Positions 52,240-60,740 of a stretch of 64,000 nt of DNA are shown in pieces. This stretch comes from an uncultured Euryhalocaulis sp. (GTDB lineage Bacteria > Pseudomonadota > Alphaproteobacteria > Caulobacterales > Maricaulaceae): assembly GCA_913055605.1 (NCBI GenBank), contig CAJXKJ010000001.1, forward strand, positions 97,852-161,851, read 5' to 3'. Each line of letters begins with the position of its first letter. Positions within the stretch are counted from its first letter, which is position 1. The notes beneath the pieces were generated by a model that saw only the letters and a list, made by a program, of their open reading frames with translations, was not told the DNA's origin and made no database searches. A program made the position numbers and the translations under genes.

Positions 52240-53484
52240 CTACGCGAACCGCCGCAGGTCGAACGGCGCGATCTCGGCCGGCGGTTCGCCCTTGGCCAGG
52301 CTCAGCACATATTCCGCCGTCACCGCGCTCATGGTCAGGCCCAGATGCGAATGGCCGAAGGCGTACAGCAGGTTTTGCGCCCGGTGCGACCGGCCGATCG
52401 CCGGCAGATAGTCCGGGAAGGTGGGGCGGGAGCCCATCCAGCGGTCGAACGGCCCGCGCGCCGGCACGTCCAGCACCTCCAGCCAATGCTCCAGCCGGTC
52501 CCATTTGCGCGGGTCGGCGGGCGACGATGCGCGGCCGAACTCCGAATAGGAGGTCGCGCGCAGGCCGGTCTCGAACAATGTGCAGATGACGTGGCGGTCC
52601 TCGAACAGGACCGGCGGCATGTCGTCCGGCCAGTCATGGTCCTGCGTCTGCACATGATAGCCGCGCTCGGCGATCAGCGGCGTCTTGTGCCCCGCGCTTT
52701 CCATCAGGCCGCGTGACCAGATGCCGGCGGTGACCAGCGCCAGGTCCGGCCGCACGGTCTCGCCATTGGGCAGGACCAGCGTGGCGCGCCCGTCCTCCAC
52801 GTCCACCCGCTCCACATATTCGAAGCGGCGCACGATCCCGGCGGCGTCCAGCGCCTGGTCCAGCGCCGCGCCGACGATGCCGGGGCCGATGACATGGGCG
52901 GTGTTTTGAAAGCGGATCGCCCCGCCGATGCGCCGGCCCAGCATCGTCTCCAGCCGCTCGATCTCCGCCGCCGTGGCCGGCTGCGGATTGGCCGTCCCGG
53001 TCTCGGCGTTGGCGTAGCGGCGATAGCCGTCCTCCGCCGTCTCGTCGGCGTCCCAGACGATGAAATGCCCGCCGCCATGCAGCAGGTCCGGCCGCCCGAT
53101 ATCGGACAGCAGCGCCTCCCACGCCGGCCGCGCCCGCGTTAGCGGCGGCAGCAGTGCGTGTACGCCGTCATTGAAGCGGAACGCCGCGCCGACGAATTTC
53201 AGCGACCAGGGCAGCCAGCGGTCGATATCCTTCGGGATGAAGTCCAGCGGCCCGCCGAACAGGAACAGCTTCTTCGGGGCGCGGCCGATATTGGACCAGT
53301 TGGCCCAGGGCTCCGGCTGTTCGATGCACAGATGGCCGGCGTTGCCGTACCAGGCGGGCAGGGGATCCTTGCCGGGGTCGAAGACGATGACCTCCGCGCC
53401 CGCCTCGCGCAGGCGCAGGGCGCAGACCCGGCCCACGGCGCCGCCGCCGGCCAGCGCGATTGTCTTGCCCCGCAAATCCGTCAT
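52240..53484 (-). CDS. DadA-like FAD-dependent amino acid oxidoreductase
   Basis: A 414-residue D-amino-acid dehydrogenase-like flavoprotein. The Rossmann motif GGGAVGRVCALRLREAG is at about 13-29, with an acidic FDPG end of strand 2. WMGSRPTFPDYLPAIGRS and NLLYAFGHSHLGLTMSA near the C-terminus are the typical DadA/DAO FAD-closing segments. It would oxidise an amino or imino acid and pass electrons to the respiratory chain. It is first gene of the unit with DUF3237 and GMC genes. It is divergent from argC across 128 bases, the AT-rich part of which carries possible arginine operator sites. Confidence 0.87.
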   Translation of the reverse strand: MTDLRGKTIALAGGGAVGRVCALRLREAGAEVIVFDPGKDPLPAWYGNAGHLCIEQPEPWANWSNIGRAPKKLFLFGGPLDFIPKDIDRWLPWSLKFVGAAFRFNDGVHALLPPLTRARPAWEALLSDIGRPDLLHGGGHFIVWDADETAEDGYRRYANAETGTANPQPATAAEIERLETMLGRRIGGAIRFQNTAHVIGPGIVGAALDQALDAAGIVRRFEYVERVDVEDGRATLVLPNGETVRPDLALVTAGIWSRGLMESAGHKTPLIAERGYHVQTQDHDWPDDMPPVLFEDRHVICTLFETGLRATSYSEFGRASSPADPRKWDRLEHWLEVLDVPARGPFDRWMGSRPTFPDYLPAIGRSHRAQNLLYAFGHSHLGLTMSAVTAEYVLSLAKGEPPAEIAPFDLRRFA

Positions 53485-53548
53485 TTCTGCCTTCTAGCGC
53501 CCGGCCCGTTTCGCCGCCACCGCAGCCGGGCGGGGCTGTGCCCAAGCT

Positions 53549-53588
53549 TTTGCATATGCATAAAAAATCTGTGCTTGCATAAATATTC
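53549..53588 (+). promoter_or_regulatory. Possible ArgR operator/promoter of arg operon
   Basis: The short gap before argC is AT-rich in an otherwise GC-rich region. It carries a perfect TGCATATGCA palindrome and three TGCATA units. The half CTTGCATAAATATTC at 53574-53588 resembles half or more of an ARG box (TGnATA-wwww-TnCA). The operon encodes its own ArgR, so autoregulation here is plausible. The match is partial. Confidence 0.4.
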
Positions 53589-53612
53589 CCGAGCGCGTAT
53601 GTGCGGCCTCCC

Positions 53613-54629
53613 ATGACCCAACGCGCCGCCATACTCGGAAGTTCAGGCTATGTCGGGGGAGAGCTGCTGCGCCTCCTCGCCGGCACGCCGTTCACGGTCG
53701 TTTCGGCCTTCGCCAATACCAAGGCGGACGCCGCTCTGGCCGAAACCCACCCGCATCTGGCGCTGGCCTATCCGGGCCTGGTGTTCGACGCCTACGCCCC
53801 GGAAAAGCTGAAGGAGGCGGACGTCGTGTTCGCCGCCCTGCCGCATGGGGAGACCCAGAAGATCGCCGACGACCTCTTGGGCTCCGGCGCGAAGATCGTC
53901 GATCTGGGCGCCGATTTCCGGCTGGATAGCGCGGAATCCTACGCCCAGTGGTACGGCCACGACCACGCCCGCCCCGAATTGCTGGACCGGTTCGTCTATG
54001 GCCTGCCCGAGCTGCACCGGGACGCCATCCGGGGCGCGGACGCCGTCGCGGCGCCTGGCTGCTACCCCACCGCCGCCACCCTGGCCATGAAGCCGCTGGT
54101 GGACGCGGGCCTCGTCGACAGGACCCAGATCGTGGTGGACGCGGCCAGCGGCGTCAGCGGCGCGGGCGGGACGCCCAAGCCGAACACGCATTTCAACACG
54201 GTGGACGAATCGATGTCCGCCTACGGCCTCCTCAATCACCGGCATACGTCGGAGATGGAGATGAATCTGGGCGGCCGGGTCCTGTTCACCCCGCATCTGG
54301 CGCCGATGAACCGGGGCATCCTCGCCACCTGTTCGGCCCCCGCGGCGAAGGACATGGACGTCATGGCCCCGCTGGAGGCGCTGAAGGCCGCCTATGCGGA
54401 CGAGCCTTTCGTGCATGCCGGCGAAATGAGCCCGGCGGTGAAATGGACGCTCGGCTCCAACGCCGCCTTCGTCACCGCGCGCTATGACGCGCGAACGAAC
54501 CGGGTGCTGTCGATCTGCGCGATCGACAATCTGGGCAAGGGCGCGGCGGGGCAGATGCTGCAATGCGCCAATCTGATGTTCGGCCTGCCGGAAACGACGG
54601 GTCTTGCCGTGTGCGGAGTGTATCCATGA
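53613..54629 (+). CDS. argC: N-acetyl-gamma-glutamyl-phosphate reductase
   Basis: A 338-residue NADPH-dependent reductase for the third step of arginine synthesis. The nucleotide-binding motif GSSGYVGGELLRLL opens the protein. The catalytic cysteine is in APGCYPTAA near 148-156, and the conserved HRHTSEME segment follows near 208. The start could instead be a GTG four codons earlier; neither has a strong ribosome binding site. It heads the seven-gene arginine operon and overlaps argJ (ATGA). The sequence style (THPHLALAYPGLVFDAY, LPHGETQ) resembles actinobacterial ArgC more than the usual alphaproteobacterial form, from memory. Confidence 0.93.
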   Translation: MTQRAAILGSSGYVGGELLRLLAGTPFTVVSAFANTKADAALAETHPHLALAYPGLVFDAYAPEKLKEADVVFAALPHGETQKIADDLLGSGAKIVDLGADFRLDSAESYAQWYGHDHARPELLDRFVYGLPELHRDAIRGADAVAAPGCYPTAATLAMKPLVDAGLVDRTQIVVDAASGVSGAGGTPKPNTHFNTVDESMSAYGLLNHRHTSEMEMNLGGRVLFTPHLAPMNRGILATCSAPAAKDMDVMAPLEALKAAYADEPFVHAGEMSPAVKWTLGSNAAFVTARYDARTNRVLSICAIDNLGKGAAGQMLQCANLMFGLPETTGLAVCGVYP

Positions 54630-55762
54630 GCGTCACCGCCCCCAAAGGTTTCGTCGCCGCCGGCGTCCATGCCGGCATCAAGCGCAAGCGGCCGGACCTT
54701 GCGGTCGTGGCCAGCGCCGGCGTGTTCACCCAGAACGCCTACGCCGCGCCGCCGGTGCGGCTGTGCCGCGACGTGCTGCAATCCAGCGGCGGCATGGTCG
54801 GCGGCGTGATCGTGAACAGCGGCAACGCCAACGCCGGCACCGGCGCCCGCGGCATGACCGATGCGAAATCGATGCAGGGCGTTGCGGCGCTGATCACCGG
54901 CGGCGCGGCGGAATCCATGCTGGTCTGTTCGACGGGCCTGATCGGCGACTTCCTGCCGATGGACAGGATCGAGGCCGCGGCCCCCGCGCTGAAACAGCAA
55001 TTGTCGACCGAGGGCGGCATGGACGCGGCCAACGCCATCCTGACCACCGACACCCACGCCAAGACCGTGGTGATCGAGGCCGACGGGTTCTCGGTCGGCG
55101 GCATGGTGAAGGGCGCCGGCATGCTGGCCCCGAACATGGCGACGATGATCTGCGTCCTGACCACCGACGCCGACGCCGATCCGGACATGCTGCAGGCCGT
55201 GCTGAAGGATTCCGTGGCGCTGACCTTCAATTCGCTGACGGTCGACGGCTGCACCTCCACCAACGACACCTGCCTGCTGCTGTCGTCCGGCAAGGGCGCC
55301 AAACCCTCTCAGGAAGCCCTGACCGACGCGGTGTCCAAGGCCTGCGCCGCGCTGGCGCTGGAGCTGGCGCGCGACGCCGAAGGCGCGACCAAGGTCGTCC
55401 ACGTCCGAGTCACGGGCGCGGAGAATGACGAAGCCGCCCGCAAATGCGCGCGCCAGATCGCCGAATCCTCCCTGGTGAAGTGCAGCTTCTATGGCGAGCT
55501 TCCCTATTGGGGCCGGGTGCTGTGCGAGGCGGGCGTGGCCGGCGTCGCCATGGACCCCGACAAATCCTCCGTGACCTATGGCGGGGTGAAAGTCGCCGAC
55601 GGCGGGGTGGAAATCCCGTTCGACGAAAAGGCGGCCGAGAAGGCCATGCAGGCGCCGGAATGGCAGCTGGACGTGGTGATCGGGGAGGGGCCGGGGACCG
55701 GAGAGATCCTGACCGTCGACCTGACCCATGACTACATCAAGGAAAACATGGGCCGGTCCTGA
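54626..55762 (+). CDS. argJ: Bifunctional glutamate N-acetyltransferase/ornithine acetyltransferase
   Basis: A 378-residue Ntn-hydrolase-like enzyme that recycles the acetyl group from N-acetylornithine to glutamate. The self-cleavage site is Ala-Thr in PNMATM, with T173 the new nucleophile of the beta chain. The oxyanion segment STGLIG at 102-107 and the KGAGMLAPNM motif are typical. The ATG overlaps the argC stop codon. Because ArgJ recycles acetyl groups, the pathway here is cyclic, and argA need only prime it. No argD lies in this operon, although actinobacterial operons often carry it here. Confidence 0.95.
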   Translation: MSVTAPKGFVAAGVHAGIKRKRPDLAVVASAGVFTQNAYAAPPVRLCRDVLQSSGGMVGGVIVNSGNANAGTGARGMTDAKSMQGVAALITGGAAESMLVCSTGLIGDFLPMDRIEAAAPALKQQLSTEGGMDAANAILTTDTHAKTVVIEADGFSVGGMVKGAGMLAPNMATMICVLTTDADADPDMLQAVLKDSVALTFNSLTVDGCTSTNDTCLLLSSGKGAKPSQEALTDAVSKACAALALELARDAEGATKVVHVRVTGAENDEAARKCARQIAESSLVKCSFYGELPYWGRVLCEAGVAGVAMDPDKSSVTYGGVKVADGGVEIPFDEKAAEKAMQAPEWQLDVVIGEGPGTGEILTVDLTHDYIKENMGRS

Positions 55763-56652
55763 TGAGCGCTCCCGAAACCATCGCCAGCGTCCTGATCGAG
55801 GCGCTGCCTTATATCCGCAAGTTCGCTGGCAAGATCGTCGTGGTGAAGCTCGGCGGCTCGATCATGAAGGACGAGTCGCTGATCGCCCGCTTCGCCGAAG
55901 ACATGGCGCTGCTCCGCTCGGTCGGCGTGAAGCCGGTCGTGGTGCATGGCGGCGGCCCCCAGATCGGGGAGCTGTCGGCCAAGCTGGGCAAGGAGCCGGT
56001 GTTCAAGGGAGGCATGCGCGTCACCGACGCCGAGACGCTGGACATCGTGCGTATGGTTCTGGTCGGCAAGGTGAACCGGGACATCGTCGCGGCGATCAAC
56101 ATGCACGGCCCGATCGCGGTCGGCATGTCGGGCGAGGACGGCGGCCTGATCGAGGCCGTCGAGCGCAATCCGGACCTCGGCTATGTCGGCGACGTCACCA
56201 AGATCAACACCTCGATCCTGGACCGCCTGATTACCGAGAACATCATCCCGGTCGTCGCCACGATCGGCGTCAGCACCGAGGGACAGGCCTATAACATCAA
56301 CGCCGACCTCGCCGCCGGCGCCATCGCCGCGTCGCTGGGCGCGGAAAAATTCATCGCCCTGACCGACGTGCCGGGACTGCTGGAGGACAAGGACGACGAG
56401 TCCACCCTGGTCCGCCGCATCTCCTACGAAGACCTGAAGAAGCAATACGACGCGAACACGTTCGACGGCGGCATGGCGCCCAAGGTGGAGTCCTGCCTCG
56501 TCGCGGTGGAGGGCGGGGTGCCCCGCGCCCACATGCTGGACGGGCGCCGCCCGCGCGTCGTCATCCTCGAACTGCTGACCCGTCTCGGCGTCGGCACGAT
56601 GGTCTATTCTCCCGCCCAGCCGCCGGTTCCCCCCGGCGCACCGATACCGTGA
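55762..56652 (+). CDS. argB: Acetylglutamate kinase
   Basis: A 296-residue amino acid kinase that phosphorylates N-acetylglutamate. KLGGSIMKD near 32-40 and VVHGGGPQIGELSAKLG near 63-79 bind the phosphate and substrate. The GEDGGLIEA, INADLAAGAIAASLGAEKFIALTDVPG and GGMAPKVESC segments follow in the usual order. An extended N-terminal helix (YIRKFAGKIVV) is typical of the arginine-inhibited hexameric form, so feedback inhibition is likely. TGATG overlap joins it to argJ. Confidence 0.95.
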   Translation: MSAPETIASVLIEALPYIRKFAGKIVVVKLGGSIMKDESLIARFAEDMALLRSVGVKPVVVHGGGPQIGELSAKLGKEPVFKGGMRVTDAETLDIVRMVLVGKVNRDIVAAINMHGPIAVGMSGEDGGLIEAVERNPDLGYVGDVTKINTSILDRLITENIIPVVATIGVSTEGQAYNINADLAAGAIAASLGAEKFIALTDVPGLLEDKDDESTLVRRISYEDLKKQYDANTFDGGMAPKVESCLVAVEGGVPRAHMLDGRRPRVVILELLTRLGVGTMVYSPAQPPVPPGAPIP

Positions 56653-57554
56653 CTGCCATGAAGCATCTTCTCGACATCGCCGATCTGGGCCCGGAGGGGC
56701 TGAAAGAGGTTCTGGATCTCGCCCGCGCCGCCGATCCCGGCCGGCCGCTGGAGGGCAAGGGCGCGGCGCTGGTGTTCCAGCACCCGTCCGCGCGCACGCG
56801 CAATTCCATGGAAATGGCGGTCGTCCAGCTGGGCGGCCACCCGGTCTATATCACCGACGCCGAGGTCGGCATGGGTACCCGGGAATCCCCGGCCGACGTC
56901 GCGCGCACCTTGGCCAGCTATCACAGCCTGATCGCCGCGCGCGTGCGCGACCACCGGCTGCTGGAGGGCATGGTCGCGGCCAGCCCCGTTCCGATCGTGA
57001 ACATGCTGTCCGACGCCGCGCACCCGCTGCAGGCGCTGGCCGACCTGCTGACGCTGCAGGACGAGCTTGGCCGGCTGGAGGGCGTGACCGTCGCCTATGT
57101 CGGTGACGTGAATAACGTGGCCCGCTCGCTGGCGGTGGCCTGCGCCATGGCCGGCGTCACGCTGCGCCTGGCCGCGCCGGACGGGTTCGACTGCACCGAC
57201 GCCGACCTGAAGGCCTGGAGCGCCTATGGCGCGGAGGTGACGCTGACCTCCAACCCGCGCGAGGCCGTCGCGGACGCCGACGCCGTCTATACGGACGTCT
57301 GGACCTCCATGGGTCAGGAGGAAGAGAACGAGCGGCGGAAAAAGATCTTCGCGCCGTATCAGGTGAACGACGCGCTGATGGCCGCCGCGAAGCCGGACGC
57401 GATCTTCCTGCACTGCCTGCCGGCCAAGCGCGGCTTCGAGGTCACCGACAGCGTCGTGGACTCCCCGGCCAGCCGGGTCTGGCCGCAGGCGCGCAACCGC
57501 ATGCACTCGGCCCGCGGCGCGCTGGCCTGGCTGCTGGCGCACGCCGATGGCTGA
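56649..57554 (+). CDS. argF: Ornithine carbamoyltransferase
   Basis: A 301-residue enzyme making citrulline from ornithine and carbamoyl phosphate. The carbamoyl-phosphate motif reads HPSARTRNS rather than the more common PSTRTR. HPLQALADLLT near 124-134 and the ornithine-loop/catalytic HCLPAKRG near 257-264 are present. The start may be the GTG overlapping the argB stop codon (GTGA) or the ATG three codons later. SARTRNSMEMAVVQLGGHPVYI strongly recalls actinobacterial (Acidimicrobiia-like) enzymes. It overlaps argR by eight bases. Confidence 0.93.
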   Translation: MTAMKHLLDIADLGPEGLKEVLDLARAADPGRPLEGKGAALVFQHPSARTRNSMEMAVVQLGGHPVYITDAEVGMGTRESPADVARTLASYHSLIAARVRDHRLLEGMVAASPVPIVNMLSDAAHPLQALADLLTLQDELGRLEGVTVAYVGDVNNVARSLAVACAMAGVTLRLAAPDGFDCTDADLKAWSAYGAEVTLTSNPREAVADADAVYTDVWTSMGQEEENERRKKIFAPYQVNDALMAAAKPDAIFLHCLPAKRGFEVTDSVVDSPASRVWPQARNRMHSARGALAWLLAHADG

Positions 57555-58020
57555 CCGCGGCGGCAAGACGCGCCGCCAGGCGCTGATCGCCCGCCTGCTG
57601 CGCGACGAATCGATCCGCAGCCAGGGCGTGCTGGCCGAACGCCTGGCGGAGCAGGGCTGCGCCGCCACCCAGGCCACGATCAGCCGCGATCTGGAGGAAC
57701 TGGGCGCGGTGCGCGCCCGCGCCGGGGACGGCGGGCTTGCCTATGTCCTTCCTGGGGAAAACCACGTCCAGGCGGACGCCCCGCTGCGCCGCGTGCTGGC
57801 CGAATACGTGCTGAGCGTTGAGCCGGCGGGCAATCTGCTGGTACTGAGGACGCCGCCCGCCTGCGCCCATCTGATCGCCGCGGCGCTGGACACCAGCCCG
57901 CCGGAGGAGATCGCCGGAACCATAGCGGGCGACGACACCGTGTTCGTCGCGGTGCGCGACGGTACAGACCCCAAGAGCTTCGCCGGCAGCCTCCGGGCGC
58001 TGGCGCAATTGACCAACTAG
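57547..58020 (+). CDS. argR: Arginine repressor ArgR
   Basis: A 157-residue arginine-responsive regulator. The N-terminal winged helix (about 7-70) includes SQGVLAERLAEQGCAATQATISRDLEELGAV, whose TQATISRDL is the DNA-recognition helix. The C-terminal oligomerisation and arginine-binding domain includes GTIAGDDTVFVAVRD, with the paired Asp residues that bind arginine. ArgR is uncommon in alphaproteobacteria. NLLVLRTPPACAHLIAAALD resembles actinobacterial ArgR. It is embedded between argF and argG, as in Actinobacteria, and is likely to repress its own operon. Confidence 0.95.
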   Translation: MADRGGKTRRQALIARLLRDESIRSQGVLAERLAEQGCAATQATISRDLEELGAVRARAGDGGLAYVLPGENHVQADAPLRRVLAEYVLSVEPAGNLLVLRTPPACAHLIAAALDTSPPEEIAGTIAGDDTVFVAVRDGTDPKSFAGSLRALAQLTN

Positions 58021-58032
58021 AGACAGAGCAAC

Positions 58033-59241
58033 ATGGCCAAGAAGATCGTCCTCGCATATTCCGGCGGCCTCGATACGTCCGTTCTCGCCGCCTGGCTGCG
58101 GGAGACCGAAAAGGCGGACGTCATCGCCCTTTCCATCGACGTGGGGCAGGAGACCGACTGGGACCGGCTGCACCGCCGGGCCAAGGAGGCGCAGGTCGCC
58201 GACCTGAAGATCGTCGACGCGCGCGAGGAGTTCTCCAACGATTTCTGTCTGAAATGCCTCAGCGCCGGCGCGCTGTACGAAAACCGCTATCCGCTGGTCA
58301 GCGCCCTGTCGCGGCCGCTGATCTCCAAGCTGATGGTGGAGACCGCGCGCGAATACGGCGCGGACGCGGTCGCCCATGGCTGCACCGGCAAGGGCAACGA
58401 CCAGGTCCGGTTCGAGGTCTCCTGCCGCGCTCTGGCGCCGGAGCTGGAGGTCCTGGCCCCGGTCCGCACCTGGGGCTTCACCCGGGCGGACTCCATGGCC
58501 TACGCCGAAAAGCACGGCATCTCGATCGAACAGTCCAAGGCCAAGCCCTATTCGATCGACGACAATCTCTGGGGCCGCGCCATCGAATGCGGCGCCCTGG
58601 AAGACACCTGGAACCCGCCGCCCAACGATATCTGGAGCCTGACCGAGAAGGACGACTCCAAAGCGACCGGCGAAATCGTGATCGGGTTCGAGCGCGGCCG
58701 GCCCGTCAGCCTGGACGGCAAGATCATGCCGGCGCACGAGCTGATCGAAGCGCTGAACAAGAAGGTCGGCCCGACCGGCTGGGGCCGGCTCGACATGGTC
58801 GAAAACCGCCGCGTCGGCATCAAGTCGCGCGAATGCTACGAGGCGCCGGGCGCGCTGGCGCTGTATCTGGCGCGCGCCGAGCTGGAATCGATGTGCCTGG
58901 AGCGGGACCTGTCCGTCGCCCGCCGCGACCTGTCGCCGAAATTCGCCCAGCTGACCTATGACGGCCTGTGGTTCAGCCCGCTGCGGGAGGCGCTGGACGC
59001 CTTCTTCGCCAATTGCGACGCGGTGCTGGACGGCGAGGTCCGCATCGCGCTGGAGCCCGGCCGCGCCTACGCCAACGGCCGGCGCGCCCCGCGCAGCCTC
59101 TATGACTACGAGCTGGCGACCTATGAGGCGGAGGACACGTTCCGCCACACCGACTCCGCCGGCTTCGTGCGGCTGTGGGGCCTGGCCACCCAGGTCTGGT
59201 CGATGAAGCAGGGCCCGGCGTCGCGGGGCCGGAACCAGTAA
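58033..59241 (+). CDS. argG: Argininosuccinate synthase
   Basis: A 402-residue ATP-dependent enzyme that joins citrulline and aspartate. The P-loop-like AYSGGLDTS at 8-16 is the PP-motif. VAHGCTGKGNDQVRFE near 113-128 and the SIDDNLWGRAIECG segment are typical of the type I (about 400 residue) enzyme. The gap after argR is only 12 bases and carries AGAGACAGAG. It overlaps argH by one base. Confidence 0.96.
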   Translation: MAKKIVLAYSGGLDTSVLAAWLRETEKADVIALSIDVGQETDWDRLHRRAKEAQVADLKIVDAREEFSNDFCLKCLSAGALYENRYPLVSALSRPLISKLMVETAREYGADAVAHGCTGKGNDQVRFEVSCRALAPELEVLAPVRTWGFTRADSMAYAEKHGISIEQSKAKPYSIDDNLWGRAIECGALEDTWNPPPNDIWSLTEKDDSKATGEIVIGFERGRPVSLDGKIMPAHELIEALNKKVGPTGWGRLDMVENRRVGIKSRECYEAPGALALYLARAELESMCLERDLSVARRDLSPKFAQLTYDGLWFSPLREALDAFFANCDAVLDGEVRIALEPGRAYANGRRAPRSLYDYELATYEAEDTFRHTDSAGFVRLWGLATQVWSMKQGPASRGRNQ

Positions 59242-60635
59242 TGTCCAGTACGCCCCCGTCGTCCACATTGTGGCATGGACGCTTCGCGTCGGGTCCGGCG
59301 GATTCGCTGATGGCCTACAGCAGCAGCCTGACCTTCGACCGGCGGCTGGCGCTGGACGATATCGCCGGCAGCCGCGCCCATGTGAAAGGCCTGGCCAAGT
59401 CCGGCCTGATGGAAAAGCACGACTCCGAGCGCGCGCTGGAGGCTCTGGATCAGGTGGAGCAGGAGCTCCTGGAAGGCCAGATCGTCTTCAAGCCCTCGGA
59501 TGAGGACATCCACACGGTGATCGAGCGCCGGGTGACGGAGATCGCCGGCGACGCCGGCGCGCGCATCCATACCGGGCGCAGCCGCAACGACCAGGTCGCC
59601 ACCGCCTTCCGCCTGTTCCTGAAGCGGGAGCTGGGCCACACCGCCGAACGCGTGCTGGCGCTGCAGGACGTCCTGTCCGGCCGGGCGGAGGAGGCCGGCG
59701 CCGCGCCGCTGCCCGGCTTCACCCACCTTCAGCCGGCTCAGCCGGTGACGCTGGCGCATCATCTGCTCGCCCATTGCTGGGGGCTGGCGCGCGATCTGGA
59801 CCGGCTGTTCGAGGCGCGCCGCCGCGTCGACCAGTCCGTGCTGGGCGCGGGCGCGCTCGGCGGCTCCGGCCTGAAGCTGGACCCCGCCGGCAACGCCAAG
59901 GAGCTGGGCTTCGCCGCCTGTTTCGAGAACTCGCTGGACGCGGTGTCCGACCGCGACTTCGTGGCCGACGCGCTCTACGCGCTCGCCATGATCGGCGTGC
60001 GCCTGTCCAAGATGGGGGAGGAGATCGTGCTCTGGTCGTCCTCCGCCTTCGGCTTCGTGGTGCTGGACGACGCCTTCTCCACCGGCTCCTCCATGCTGCC
60101 GCAGAAGAAGAATCCGGACATCGCGGAGCTTGCGCGCGGCAAGGCGGGCCGGGTGATCGGCGACCTCGCCGGTTTCCTCGCCACGATGAAGGCCCTGCCG
60201 CTCGCCTATAACCGCGACCTGCAGGAGGACAAGGAGCCGGTATTCGACGCCCTGGATCAGGTCAATCGCGGGCTGGAGGCGTTCGCCGGCATGTACGGCA
60301 CGATGGCGTTCAAGGCCGACCGGATGAAGGCCGCGGCCTCCGCCCCCGAACTGGCGGCGCTGGACATCGCCGACGCGCTGGTGGCGGGCGGCATGCCCTT
60401 CCGCCAGGCGCATGCGGAGGTCGGCAAGCTGGTGCGCGAATATGTCGACACCGGCACGGCCCTGTCCGACCTCGCCAAGGAACGGCTGAACGTCGATTTC
60501 GGCAAGGGCGGCTGGTCCGCCGCCGAATCCCTGAAACGCCGCGTCACCCGCGGCGGCGCCGGCCCCAAGGATCTGGCCCGCCAGAAAAAGGCGCTCGCCA
60601 GCCGCATGGAAAAAGACCGGAAGCGTTTTAGCTAA
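59241..60635 (+). CDS. argH: Argininosuccinate lyase
   Basis: A 464-residue fumarase/aspartase-superfamily lyase yielding arginine and fumarate. LWHGRFASGPAD opens the protein, HTGRSRNDQVAT near 87-98 and GFTHLQPAQPVTL near 136-148 are the active-site regions, and the signature loop GSSMLPQKKNPD near 269-280 carries the catalytic serine. The start ATG overlaps the argG stop codon (TAATG). The opening FASGPADSLMAYSSSLTFDRRLALDDIAGSRAHV again recalls actinobacterial ArgH. An 18-base palindrome covers its stop codon. Confidence 0.95.
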   Translation: MSSTPPSSTLWHGRFASGPADSLMAYSSSLTFDRRLALDDIAGSRAHVKGLAKSGLMEKHDSERALEALDQVEQELLEGQIVFKPSDEDIHTVIERRVTEIAGDAGARIHTGRSRNDQVATAFRLFLKRELGHTAERVLALQDVLSGRAEEAGAAPLPGFTHLQPAQPVTLAHHLLAHCWGLARDLDRLFEARRRVDQSVLGAGALGGSGLKLDPAGNAKELGFAACFENSLDAVSDRDFVADALYALAMIGVRLSKMGEEIVLWSSSAFGFVVLDDAFSTGSSMLPQKKNPDIAELARGKAGRVIGDLAGFLATMKALPLAYNRDLQEDKEPVFDALDQVNRGLEAFAGMYGTMAFKADRMKAAASAPELAALDIADALVAGGMPFRQAHAEVGKLVREYVDTGTALSDLAKERLNVDFGKGGWSAAESLKRRVTRGGAGPKDLARQKKALASRMEKDRKRFS

Positions 60636-60641
60636 AACGCC

Positions 60642-60720
60642 CCCCTCTCCCCTCGTGGGAGAGGGGCAATCAGCCTCCAGGCGCTTGCGCCTGGCCAGGC
60701 TGATGGGGTGAGGGGGCTCC
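60642..60720. repeat. Composite intergenic palindrome repeat (REP-like)
   Basis: Just after argH, CCCCTCTCCC pairs with GGGAGAGGGG over a five-base loop (60642-60666). A second hairpin then runs from CAGCCTCCAGGCG to CGCCTGGCCAGGCTG (60671-60702) with a two-base bulge, and the unit ends in GGGGTGAGGGGG. The CCCTCTCCC core recurs at 36620. This looks like a dispersed intergenic repeat; it may also stop arg transcription. Confidence 0.65.
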
Positions 60721-60740
60721 GTTGCCGGCCTCCAGACCCG

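Noticed and set aside
57442..59268. 608-residue minus-strand open frame under argR and argG
   Set aside because: It overlaps clear arginine genes, has shadow-type composition and no ribosome binding site or domain.
36620..60720. Repeated CCCTCTCCC hairpins as part of a CRISPR array
   Set aside because: Only isolated copies occur, with no regular spacers and no cas genes.
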